64,000 nucleotides of DNA from contig OY727094.1 of the NCBI GenBank assembly GCA_963402885.1, positions 15,688,501 through 15,752,500 on the forward strand, read 5' to 3'. Shown here piece after piece: positions 35,474-46,386 of the stretch. Under the pieces are notes generated by a model. The model saw nothing but the letters and a program-made list of their open reading frames with translations, searched no databases and was not told the origin of the DNA. Positions within the stretch are counted from its first letter, which is position 1, and every line of letters begins with the position of its first letter. A program made the position numbers and the translations under genes. This DNA comes from Antedon bifida (lineage: Eukaryota; Echinodermata; Crinoidea; Comatulida; Antedonidae).

Positions 35474-35765
35474 ATTAAATAGGCCTATGCAAGAGATGGC
35501 CGTTTATGTTCTTTCTATCATTTTCAACAATGAACTAAATAGGCCTCTGTAAGAGATAGCCGTTTATGTTCTTTCTATCATTTTCAACAATGAACTAAAT
35601 AGGCCTCTGCAAGAGATGGCCGTTTATGTTCTTTCTATCATTTTCAACAATGAACTAAATAGGCCTCTGTAAGAGATAGCCGTTTATGTTCTTTCTATCA
35701 TTTTCAACAATGAACTAAATAGGCCTCTGCAAGAGATGGCCGTTTATGTTCTTTCTATCATTTTC
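35462..35765. repeat. 60-bp tandem repeat starting at the GST stop codon
   Basis: Five copies of a 60-bp unit, AACAATGAACTAAATAGGCC ... TTCTTTCTATCATTTTC. Two versions (GCAAGAGATGG and GTAAGAGATAG) alternate, so a 120-bp dimer was amplified. The first unit contains the GST stop codon, so the array arose from the 3' end of that exon. A looser ~55-bp repeat with TTCTTTCTTTCG follows to about 35930. Confidence 0.9.
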
Positions 35766-36127
35766 CAATAACTAAAGTAGTTCTTTCTTTCGTTGTTGTT
35801 TATTAAACATTTCCAACAATATGTTACAATTAGTTCTTTCTTTCGTTTTATTAAAACATTTTTCCAACAATTTTACAATCAGTCTTTATTTTCGTTTGTT
35901 TATTACAACGTTTTCCATCAACAATATATTAATTACTTCTTACAAATTATTAAACAATAATTAAAGATGTATTGTCCGTTTGACTAATTTCAAAAAAATA
36001 AAAAATAACAGATTTCGAAAAAAGGTGGGTCATTTTGAAGTATCATAATAGTTATGAACTATCACCAAAAATTTGTTGAAAAAAAATATAATTTAACTGA
36101 AATACAGACGTTTTTTTGTTAAAAAAG

Positions 36128-36625
36128 GGAACTTCCATTTTGGCTTTTGTATACCTCTGTTGAATCTACAAGTGACATGGTTGTCTTTTATATAGCAACA
36201 TAGCAGGTTTGTTAATTTTGTGTTGTTTTTAACAGCAACGAGGAATAGAAGAATATTAGATTCCTATTGTAAATACATTCCTATGTCTGTGCTACATCAC
36301 AGGCTCAACCATTCTTGACATCCTTACATGTCACATAGTTAGGTCGCAGAGAGGTCATAAATACACATGTCCATTGGAAGAATCTTGTAAATATATTATT
36401 TGAGTTGTAAAATTTTTGACCTATGCATTATAAAGTACAACAAACATCGACAGTTGTATTTTCTGGTTGAGTGAATCCATCTCCGAATCCAACTCGTGTT
36501 TATGACCTCTCTGCGACCTAACTATGTGACATGTAAGGATGTAAAGAATGGTTGAGCCCGTGATGTAGCAGAGACATTGGTTTGAAATCCTTTTTTTGTT
36601 TGAAAAAGTGTGTCGGCTGTGTATT
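36128..36625. pseudogene. Scrambled partial copies of the OGFOD2 3' region
   Basis: Three joined pieces match the true gene at 40440-41110. 36128-36256 is an inverted copy of about 40972-41105, including the acceptor and first codons of the last exon (CAACGAGGAATAGAAGAA on the plus strand). 36283-36500 is a direct copy of 40574-40784, including the last about 21 codons and the stop. 36500-36625 is an inverted copy of 40440-40570. The second and third pieces also form a hairpin with each other. None can encode a working enzyme. Confidence 0.75.
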
Positions 36626-36663
36626 ATGAGTTTCTGTATCACTGTTTGTTATTCACGATTTCA

Positions 36664-37925
36664 TTATTTTTTTTTTTCATTGAGACAATGAGTGTGGACA
36701 CAGTGAGGATTGACAGATTGAGAACTCTTTCTTCATAAAATACAACTCGACACCTGTATGTGAGCAATGGTATGATATAACATACAACTCGACACCTGTA
36801 TGTGAGCAATGGTATGATATAACATACAACTCGACACCTGTATGTGAGCAATGGTATGACATAGAATACAACTCGACACCTGTATGTGAGCAATGGTATG
36901 ATATAACATACAACTCGACACCTGTATGTGAGCAATGGTATGACATAACATACAACTCGACACCTATATTTAAACGTACTAAATACAACATTAAAACAAT
37001 ATATGATATCCCATCTTGAGGACGAGACAATGAGTGTGGACACAGTGAGGATTGACAGATTGAGAACTCTTTCTTCATAAAATACAACTCGACACCTGTA
37101 TGTGAGCAATGGTATGATATAACATACAACTCGACACCTGTATGTGAGCAATGGTATGATATAACATACAACTCGACACCTGTATGTGAGCAATGGTATG
37201 ACATAGAATACAACTCGACACCTGTATGTGAGCAATGGTATGATATAACATACAACTCGACACCTGTATGTGAGCAATGGTATGACATAACATACAACTC
37301 GACACCTATATTTAAACGTACTAAATACAACATTAAAACAATATATGATATCCCATCTTGAGGACGAGACAATGAGTGTGGACACAGTGAGGATTGACAG
37401 ATTGAGAACTCTTTCTTCATAAAATACAACTCGACACCTGTATGTGAGCAATGGTATGATATAACATACAACTCGACACCTGTATGTGAGCAATGGTATG
37501 ATATAACATACAACTCGACACCTGTATGTGAGCAATGGTATGACATAGAATACAACTCGACACCTGTATGTGAGCAATGGTATGACATAACATACAACTC
37601 GACACCTGTATGTGAGCAATGGTATGACATAACATACAACTCGACACCTGTATGTGAGCAATGGTATGACATAGAATACAACTCGACACCTGTATGTGAG
37701 CAATGGTATGATATAACATACAACTCGACACCTGTATGTGAGCAATGGTATGATATAACATACAACTCGACACCTGTATGTGAGCAATGGTATGACATAA
37801 CATACAACTCGACACCTATATTTAAACGTACTAAATACAACATTAAAACAATATATGATATCCCATCTTGAGGACGAGACAATGAGTGTGGACACAGTGA
37901 GGATTGACAGATTGAGAACTCTTTC
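36664..37925. repeat. 42-bp tandem repeat in 342-bp higher-order units
   Basis: The basic unit is 42 bp (ACAACTCGACACCTGTATGT ... GAGCAATGGTATGACATAACAT). Blocks of units are separated by a non-repeat spacer (TTTAAACGTACTAAATACAAC to ATTGAGAACTCTTTCTTC). The spacer landmark GAGACAATGAGTGTGGACAC lies at 36682, 37024, 37366 and 37876. The steps are 342, 342 and 510 bp, and 510 equals 342 plus four extra 42-bp units. The long minus-strand frames here (up to 436 codons) are by-products, since 42 and 342 are multiples of three. Confidence 0.95.
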
Positions 37926-38109
37926 TTGATTTTGTGGGTGGTGGTGCATAGCCGTTCTTAGTTGATGGAGCGATAAAATGCATTATGTCTTCTTGCATCT
38001 TGCTTCAGATACCTATCTTTTTTGACCAAATGTTAAATAATCAATTACCCTCGAGAATGCGTCAATAATGTCAGTACCCATTGTAGTACATTGTAGGAGA
38101 TTGTTAATA

Positions 38110-38590
38110 GACAAAATTTCCGGTAACAGGAAAGAACTTTACGTGAAAATATATTTAAGAACAATATAAATATTTGCGCCTCCATTCTATAATCTGGGTT
38201 TATATTATCCAACGATAATACATCTTCCTTTACAATTTAATTCCGAATGCAAATGTTGTTAATGGGATGGCTATACTTGTCTGTGTTATTATTCATACAT
38301 CTAGATCCGTGGTTGACTTTTTAATAGGTTTGACAATGCTATACAATTCATTTCATAATTCATCATTTTCGCCGATTTTAGCTTGTAATTTGTATTCATT
38401 AAACAATTCATACATTCACAATTCTTGAAGATGAACAGGCAAAACATATAGTTAACATACTTGTATCTGTTACTGTATAATATTTTCAGATGTTTCCTTT
38501 TTAAACCTCACTTCCTGAACAAGACCATTAAGTTTACAATTATGAACTATTTCTAATAAGGAAGTTCATCTTAAATGTGTTGAATTGGTG
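38110..38590. repeat. Flank of the inverted duplication (mirrors 26560-27045)
   Basis: Inverted copy of the DNA beside the left 96-bp array. It runs from AAAGAACTTTACGTGAAAAT through CGCCTCCATTCTATAAT to GAAGTTCATCTTAAATGTG and leads straight into the right 96-bp array. Confidence 0.8.
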
Positions 38591-40000
38591 CAGGATAGGC
38601 ATATGTATCCTGTCTCAAGATTGTTCAAGTCAAGTTTTGTTCCATGTAAGTTTACAGTTGCTGCTACCATCTCGTCCAAGTCAGAGGTTATTAGCGAATA
38701 TTATCCTGTCTCAAGATTGTTCAAGTCAAGTTTTGTTCTATGTAAGGTTACAGTTGCTGCTACCATCTCGTCCAAGTCAGAGGTTATTAGTGGATATTAT
38801 CCTGTCTCAACATTGTTCAAGTCAAGTTTAGTTCTATGTAAGTTTACAGTTGCTGCTACCATCTCGTCCAAGTCAGAGGTTATTAGTGGATATTATCCTG
38901 TCTCAAGATTGTTCAAGTCAAGTTTTGTTCCATGTAAGTTTACAGTTGCTGCTACCGTCTCGTCCAAGTCAGAGGTTATTAGCGGATATTATCCTGTCTC
39001 AAGATTGTTCAAGTCAAGTTTTGTTCTATGTAAGGTTACAGTTGCTGCTACCATCTCGTCCAAGTCAGAGGTTATTAGTGGATATTATCCTGTCTCAACA
39101 TTGTTCAAGTCAAGTTTAGTTACATGTAAGTTTACAGTTGCTGCTACCGTCTCGTCCAAGTCAGAGATTATTAGTGGATATTATCCTGTCTCAAGATTGT
39201 TCAAGTCAAGTTTTGTTCTATGTAAGGTTACAGTTGCTGCTACCATCTCGTCCAAGTCAGAGGTTATTAGTGGATATTATCCTGTCTCAACATTGTTCAA
39301 GTCAAGTTTAGTTCTATGTAAGTTTACAGTTGCTGCTACCGTCTCGTCCAAGTCAGAGGTTATTAGCGAATATTATCCTGTCTCAAGATTGTTCAAGTCA
39401 AGTTTTGTTCTATGTAAGGTTACAGTTGCTGCTACCATCTCGTCCAAGTCATCAGAGGTTATTAGTGGATATTATCCTGTCTCAACATTGTTCAAGTCAA
39501 GTTTAGTTCTATGTAAGTTTACAGTTGCTGCTACCATCTCGTCCAAGTCAGAGGTTATTAGTGGATATTATCCTGTCTCAAGATTGTTCAAGTCAAGTTT
39601 TGTTCCATGTAAGTTTACAGTTGCTGCTACCGTCTCGTCCAAGTCAGAGGTTATTAGCGGATATTATCCTGTCTCAAGATTGTTCAAGTCAAGTTTTGTT
39701 CTATGTAAGGTTACAGTTGCTGCTACCATCTCGTCCAAGTCAGAGGTTATTAGTGGATATTATCCTGTCTCAACATTGTTCAAGTCAAGTTTAGTTACAT
39801 GTAAGTTTACAGTTGCTGCTACCGTCTCGTCCAAGTCAGAGATTATTAGTGGATATTATCCTGTCTCAAGATTGTTCAAGTCAAGTTTTGTTACATGTAA
39901 GTTTACAGTTGCTGCTACCGTCTCGTCCAAGTCAGAGATTATTAGTGGATATTATCCTGTCTCAAGATTGTTCAAGTCAAGTTTTAATAAAGGTTCCGGG
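38590..40000 (+). repeat. 96-bp satellite array, right arm
   Basis: About 15 units of 96 bp, each with ACAGTTGCTGCTACC, TCTCGTCCAAGTCAGAG and GATATTATCCTGTCTCAA. Variants (CAAGATTG or CAACATTG, GTTCCATG or GTTCTATG or GTTACATG) follow a repeated order, showing higher-order amplification. The plus-strand 490-codon frame is an array by-product. One unit near 39451 has an extra TCA that keeps the frame. Confidence 0.95.
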
Positions 40001-40135
40001 CTGTTTATGAGAGGGCATTTATACCAAATGATGTATGGGGTAGGGGAGTTAATTTGAGGTGGGGTGGGGGTTTGAGTAGTTTATGCAAAGCAGGGCATTT
40101 ACGGTAGCCACACTTACACCATAATTGTTCATTGT
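40001..40135. other. Unique G-rich stretch
   Basis: After the 96-bp array the sequence becomes G-rich on the plus strand (GGGGTAGGGGAGTT, GAGGTGGGGTGGGGG). No coding sequence. Confidence 0.4.
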
Positions 40136-40139
40136 ATTT

Positions 40140-40320
40140 ATTTTCAAGGGGTTTTTGCACAAATGCCACCAGTTTGGAATCAGCTTCCACTTCATACCCG
40201 TCAGTGTAAATCTCTCAATTCAAGTCACTTCTAAAATCTCACCTTTTTCAATAATTCTTGTTGGTCTTTTAGTGCTGTGAGACATCAGTAAATAGCACTT
40301 TATAAAAGTTTATTATTATT
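40140..40320 (+). mobile_element. L2/CR1-like LINE 3'-end fragment
   Basis: The plus strand reads PPVWNQLPLHTRQCKSLNS, then after a frame slip a LTFFNN segment corresponding to the conserved KTHLF region. This is followed by GCACTTTATAAAAGTTTATT and an ATT-rich tail. This is the terminal part of the ORF2 of L2/CR1-like elements (compare 48768-49241). Confidence 0.6.
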
Positions 40321-40439
40321 TTATTATATAATATATTTATAAAAATATACTAATGTATATATAGTACTATAATAGTTCCCTTTGATGGAGACTATGTTTT
40401 CATATCTTCTTATAAACTTCCCATAAACTCTATCTTCTC

Positions 40440-40660
40440 CTAAACCTCACAGCCGACACACTTTTTCAAACAAAAAAAGGATTTCAAACCAATGTCTCTG
40501 CTACATCACGGGCTCAACCATTCTTTACATCCTTACATGTCACATAGTTAGGTCGCAGAGAGGTCATAAACCAATGTCTGTGCTACATCACAGGCTCAAC
40601 CATTCTTGACATCCTTACATGTCACATAGTTAGGTCGCAGAGAGGTCATAAATACACATG
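40440..40660. repeat. 81-bp tandem duplication 3' of OGFOD2
   Basis: The block AATGTCTCTGCTACATCACG to GCAGAGAGGTCATAAA is followed at once by a second copy with few differences. Both match the inverted and direct pieces at 36283-36625. Confidence 0.75.
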
Positions 40661-40718
40661 TCCAGTGGAAGAATCTTGTAAATATATTATTTGAGTTGTA
40701 AAATTTTTGACCTATGCA

Positions 40719-43700
40719 TTATAAAGTACAACAAACATCGACAGTTGTATTTTCTGGTTGAGTGAATCCATCTCCGAATCCAACAGTCTTAATAAGTTGA
40801 GGTTTATTATCACACATTGGACACACTTTATTCCTTATTTTGGAAGATCGCATCCAAATAATTAGATTGTACCGTTCACCATCTGATATTGGAAGAGCAC
40901 CGTGCATGTGTTGTCCTCGATGAATTAAACCATACGTTGGCTTGTGGCAATATTCAGTACGCTGTGGTTCTTCTATTCCTCGTTGCTGTTAAAAACAACA
41001 CAAAATTAACAAACCTGTTATGTTTCTATATAAAAGACAACCATGTCACTTCAACCATGGAGGAAATTCCTCCATGATTCAACAGAGGTATACAAAAGCC
41101 AAAATGGAAGCCTGATGTGCAATATTTTATATGACTAATGTTAGACTGGCTTTAGACTGCCACCAGGAAATGACATTAAGAACATCTTGTCTTGAGTCCT
41201 TATCATGTGTATGAACAGAAAAGTTCAGGTACTTAAAACAAGCATCTAAGGGTGGTTGGGAGAATATATACGATATGATTGTCACCAATATAGCTACATT
41301 TTTACTTTAAAAAATTGTATTCAGGTCATAATAACAAAATTGTATCGGTCATAATAACAAAATTGTATCGGTCATAAAAACAAAATTGTATCGGTCATAA
41401 TAACAAAATTGTATTGGTCATAATAACAAAATTGTATTCGGGTCATAATAACAAAATTGTATTCGGGTCATAATAAAAAAATTGTATCGGTCATAATAAA
41501 AAAATTGTATCGGTCATAATAACAAAATTGTATTCGGGTCATAATAACAAAATTGTATCGGTCATAATAACAAAATTGTATCGGTCATAATAACAAAATT
41601 GTATTGGTCATAATAACAAAATTGTATCGGTCATAATAACAAAATTGTATCGGTCATAATAACAAAATTGTATCGGTCATAATAAAAAAATCATATTGGT
41701 CATAAAGTATTACTTAAAATAGAATGTAAACCATTTAATTATGGTGTTCAGTGCCAAAATTATACAAATCGTTGCTTTGTTTTTTATAACCGGATACATT
41801 CAGGCATTGTTTTTACTTACATGACGCATGCCTCCAAAATACAATGAGCCCTCAGTGAAATCACTTGTAAGTGATATATTAAGAGTGACCTCTGCATTAT
41901 CATAATGATAGTTAAGATCCAAATCTTCTCCAATCTTGTACTTTACAACAAAAGCTTTGTGAGAGTCTAACAAGTCTCCACCACAGTCTGGATACAAGAG
42001 CCTAGCGAGTGGAGTTATGTAATTCTGACGTAAAGGTGTGATGAAGTAGTCATCAAATCCCAATTCATTCCTTAATACCTACAACAAAATACATTTTGAG
42101 AATTTTAAGCAGGTCTATGCTTTACTAATAGTAGTGACTTTTATTTTATTTTTATTTATTTTCAATCCTTCTACATAACAAAGAAATCAAATAAATTCTT
42201 TAAAAACAAAATCAATATCAAGAAGTGATAAAATACAGTAAAAATCACAATGCTTGGTCAATTGTAGATCATGGAAGTCAATGAATTCTACTACATATTA
42301 TACAAATGTGTTATAATACAATATTGTGTGTAATGCATGTGGTGGCATTCATGTTGTATGGGGTAAGATTAAATCTACAACTTATTTGGTCTTCCTTTTG
42401 GTAAATCTGTGTTTTCAAAATGTTCTATTTCTTCTTTAAATGAATTACAAAACTCTTCAGTAAAAATTGGAAAAGAGTAAATACGCTCTCCTACATAAAA
42501 AAAAAACAGTTAAATGTGAAACATTAAACGTAATTAAAGTAAATATGCAAGTTTTTGAATGCCATTTTGAGTTATAGAACATCCATTGTTCACAAAATAA
42601 CAATGCAAAAACATGTAATTTTACCATTTTTTGTGTGCTTGACTTTTCCTTTAATGTGTTTGAAATATGCCTTTTCGTCAAATAGTTTTAATCATATAGG
42701 AAAGCCTGCTATACTAGTGTGGAGCTTTGATTTTTATCTTTTTCGATTACTGTTCCATGGCAGAATGAGCTTCACAATGTACAGTTATTGTATGGCAATC
42801 AGAGAATCCTTTACTAACTTTTTATAGAATTTGATTACAATAGGTCAACTATCAACAAACCTTTTTCAGTACTCTTTTATCAAACTTTGCATTGATGCAT
42901 TTTTCTGCTTGCTATGTTCAACCAACTCCAGAAATGTTAGGCTCAGAAATGAAATCTACAACAATTTCAACGAGAAAATATAATAACATAAAGAAGAAAA
43001 ACTTTCAAACTATTTCAAATATTTTTAGTCAAGATATTTAACTAAAAATATAACTAAAGGGGGAAGTTGTCCTTGTCAGTTGTAGTGAGACAAGTATTCA
43101 AGATAAACGTTTGTTGTAATAGTTGGTCTTTACAAAATCAGACATGCATTCATAGTTGTATTTCGTCAGCAAGGTGTAGTTAACAGGTAAAATATTCTTT
43201 TCATTTTTGTACTACTTAATTCCATACCTGTAGTTTGTATATCTCTTGATTGAGTGGTGTGTAATGTTTTAAAATTGTCTCTTTTCTCTTTAAATAATCT
43301 CGGCCAAGTGATTTTCTACGTTCTACTTCTGTTTTAACCTGAAATGAATTGTTAGTGAGATAACATGTGTTTAATGGTATGAAATAAAACAAAGAAAATA
43401 TAGTTTTGCATTTGAAAGTCCCACTATGAGGAAAATTGTCTGCATGAGCCAAATTCTGTTTTATTCCTAGAAGAGTTTATTGACAATTCACATTTACTGA
43501 TATATGTTTATAATATAATAATTATCAAAACTTGTCTTCATTCATACTGTAACTTGTCTACGTTTCTTGTTTGTTACCATTATTCTGCTACACATATACA
43601 ATTATTCTGCTACACATGTACAATTATTCTACTACACATGTACAATTATTCTGCTACACAGGTACCGTATTCTGCTACACAGGTACCGTATTCTGCTACA

Positions 43701-45586
43701 CATGTACCATATTCTGCTACACATGTACCATATTCTGCTACACAGGTACCGTATTCTGCTACACATGAACTGTATTTTGCTACTTGTACCATTATCAGCC
43801 AGATAACTTAACATAATTACATAAATTAAAACATCAATTACTTACGACTCTTCGTTGTCACACCCTTTGTTTTTAAGAATCTACAAAATAATACAAACAA
43901 TTCACATTTTATTATTAATATTATATGTACTATACAGTAGCTCCAATTTGAAGCTTGTTTCTCTCTATTTTCCATTCACATTTAAATTACATACCATATA
44001 TGTACTCACTCAGTGCTTCAACGGAGCACTTATGGAAACTACTACCATCATAATGTATAATTTGTTAATTTTGACCTGTGCATGTAAATTATAAAAATAC
44101 TGCATACCCTAGACTATAAGGCCTATATCATATATGTAAAGTTTTCAGTATGGCTACAGCGGCAAAAATCTAATTTCCAAAATAAAGGCCTAGGTCTAGG
44201 GTAGGGTTAGTTTAGACAGGCCTACTAGTAGTTCTACTTAACTAGGACCAGACCAGGCTCTTACGAAAGCCCATTAATGCCATTTTAAGTATATGTTTTT
44301 CAAACGTAATCCGTTCTAACGAATTAGTAATTCGTTTGAACGGATTAATAATCTGTTCAAACGAATTAGTAATCCGTTCAAACGAATTGCAACATATACA
44401 ACAAGTGCCATTTAAAGTATATGTTGTAATTCGTTTGAACGGATTACTAATCCGTTCAAACGAATTACTAATTTGTTTAAACGGATTAATAATTTGTTCA
44501 AACGGATTACTAATCCGTTCAAACGAATTACTAATTTGTTTAAACGGATTACTAATTCGTTCAAACGAATTACTAATTTGTTTAAACGGTTTAATTATCC
44601 GTTTAAACGAATTAATAATTTGTTTAAACAAATTAATAATTTGTTTAAACGGATTACTAATCTGTTTGAACGAATTAGTAATTCGTTTGAACGAATTAGT
44701 AATCCGTTAAACAAATTAATAATTTGTTTAAACGGATTACTAATTCGTTAGAACGAATTAGTAATTCGTTTGAATAAATTAGTAATCCGTTTAAACAAAT
44801 TACTAATCCGTTGGAACGGATCCCTAATTCGTTTTAACAGATTATTAATCTGTTTAAACAAATTAGTAATTCGTTTGAACGGATTAGTAACATATACTTT
44901 AAATGGCACTTGTTGTATATGTTGCAATTGGTTTGAACGGATTACTAATTCGTTTGAACGGATTACTAATCCGTTCAAACGAATTACTAATTTGTTTAAA
45001 CAGATTAATAATCTGTTCAAACGAATTAGGAATCCGTCCAAACGGATTAGTAATTTGTTTAAACGGATTATTAATCAGTTCGAACGAATTACTAATTCGT
45101 TCAAACAAATTAGTAATCTGTTTAAACAAATTATTAATTCGTTTAAACAAATTAGTAATCCGTTTAAACAAATTAGTAATTCGTTTGAACGAATTAGTAA
45201 TTCGTTTGAACAAATTAGTAATCCGTTTAAACAAATTAGTAATTCGTTTGAACGGATTAGTAATCCGTTTAAACGAATTACAACATATACTTTAAATGGC
45301 ACTTGTTGTATATGTTGCAATTCGTTTGAACGGATTACTAATTCGTTAGAACGGATTACGTTCAAAAAACATATACTTAAAATGGCATTAATGGGCTTTC
45401 GTAGGCTCTGCTGTCTAGGCCCAAAGAAGATTTGGCAGCAACAGGTTTTACCGGTTTCCAAATATCAGCAAATATTTTACCATCTATATACGTCACATGC
45501 AGTTTAAACTTAGGTAAAAATATGTTATGGGTATAGTAATAGTAACAGCTACAAACATAGCAGCTCTTTCTATCATCAAGACTCAT
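40719..45586 (-). CDS. OGFOD2: 2-oxoglutarate and Fe(II)-dependent oxygenase domain protein 2 (OGFOD2)
   Basis: Exons on the minus strand: 45452-45586 (ATG; KFKLHVTYIDGK), 43846-43880 (ILKNKGCDNEE), 43228-43338 (TEVERRKSLGRDYLKRK), 42861-42955 (FLELVEHSKQKNA), about 42382-42490 (YSFPIFTEEFCNSF, ending PKGRPN), 41821-42078 (LDSHKAFVVKYKIGEDLDL) and 40719-40985 (HMHGALPISDGERYNLIIWM to stop). The prolyl-hydroxylase-like fold shows its iron ligands: H and D in YHYDNAEVTLN and the distal H in GQHMHGAL. The R of GERYNL should bind 2-oxoglutarate. Cys pairs and GFGDGFT near the C-terminus match the family. Problems: the 42861 exon has a TGA and a one-base frame slip just before its donor. The link after ILKNKGCDNEE and the TMNNYG-like link after GRPN are not found, perhaps micro-exons. 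Its biological substrate is unknown. It could be a real gene with sequence errors or a young pseudogene. Confidence 0.85.
41325..41705. repeat. 22-23-bp tandem repeat in the last OGFOD2 intron
   Basis: About 17 copies of AACAAAATTGTATCGGTCAT and variants (TTCGGGTCAT, TTGGTCAT, or AAAAAA in place of ACAAAA). It lies within the intron between the exons at 41821 and 40985. Confidence 0.9.
43580..43795. repeat. 21-bp tandem repeat in an OGFOD2 intron
   Basis: About ten copies of ATTCTGCTACACATGTACCA and variants (CAGGTACCGT, CATGTACAATT). Frames in both directions are array by-products. It lies in the intron between the exons at 43846 and 43338, where a short missing coding exon should also be. 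Confidence 0.9.
44262..45403. mobile_element. Inverted-repeat transposon packed with a 21-bp self-complementary array
   Basis: Ends are inverted: TACGAAAGCCCATTAATGCC at 44262 and its complement ending at 45403. The 6-bp direct repeat GGCTCT flanks both sides (44256-44261 and 45404-45409). Inside, a 21-bp unit (AATTAGTAATTCGTTTGAACG and variants) is repeated in both orientations. TGGCACTTGTTGTATATGTTG or its complement interrupts it at about 44386-44430, 44885-44930 and 45275-45320. It fills most of OGFOD2 intron 1 and ends 48 bp from the first coding exon. Open frames on both strands are by-products. The superfamily is unclear. The same 21-bp unit follows the P-element transposase at 49830. 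Confidence 0.85.
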
Positions 45587-45866
45587 TTTATTTTCTAGGC
45601 CTACGTAACTGTATGCTTTACTGTTCTGGTAGCAAGCTTGGCTTCTATTGATTGATAGCAAAGAATATATATCACAAGAATTTCGCTGTAACAGTAGTAT
45701 TGTTCATGCGGTAGGGCGCCGCCATAAGTCGGGATGTATGAAACTTTTTTTAGGCAGACAACAATGGGAAAAAGTTGTGGATGTTGGTGTGCTGCTATCA
45801 ATTGCAATAATAATGCAAAAAGGAATCCAGAATTAAGTTTTTCCGCTTTCCAAAAGATAAAGAAAG

Positions 45867-46386
45867 GTAAATTTTACAAGAATATAATCCAAATTGCATA
45901 AATTAACAGAGAGAATGGTTATAGATGCTCTCTCATCTCGATCGCCGTGTCCCCCCGCCTAGCCGATGCTATTCATTAGCCTAAGAATAAACTTAAATCT
46001 AACTTTTTAATTAAATTACCTAAATTATTAGATAAATTATGAAGTACAAATAACAGTATAACCTGTGGAAACTAATGTCGACTGACATTTCTATGGCTAG
46101 CAGTCAGAATTGGTTTTTTTTCATCCAGGAATGTAAAGTGTGTAAAGGTAGGCCTAGCTAGGCCTCCTAGGCCCATGTACACCTGGGCTATATTTCAATT
46201 GCAGTAGGCCTAGACTTACCGTAGTTTTTAAGAACATACGGGCATATTTACTAACGCTTCTGAGTGAATCAAACAATTAAATACTGGTCTAGTATAACAT
46301 AACCCCTAAATCAAATTGCACTTATTGGTCTGCAATTTTCCAAAATAGAATATTTTCATCATATTTAAACAAAATGGTTTCTATAG
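45867..46386 (+). other. Intron 1 of the THAP/P-element gene
   Basis: Bounded by GTAAAT and TTTCTATAG. It has AGGCCTA words and no other feature. Confidence 0.5.

Noticed and set aside
36639..37949. 436-codon and overlapping minus-strand open frames
   Set aside because: The frames are open in several phases at once because the repeat periods (42 and 342 bp) are multiples of three. There is no start context, splice or domain.
38585..40057. 490-codon plus-strand open frame (and its 252-codon relative at 25821-26579)
   Set aside because: It is the 96-bp satellite read through. A second frame is also open over most of it.
44336..45507. Several 90-245-codon frames on both strands
   Set aside because: All come from the 21-bp unit (7-residue periodicity) of the inverted-repeat element. 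They are not proteins.
45648..45836. Plus-strand frame overlapping the start of the THAP gene
   Set aside because: It is in a different frame from the THAP finger and lacks its own support.
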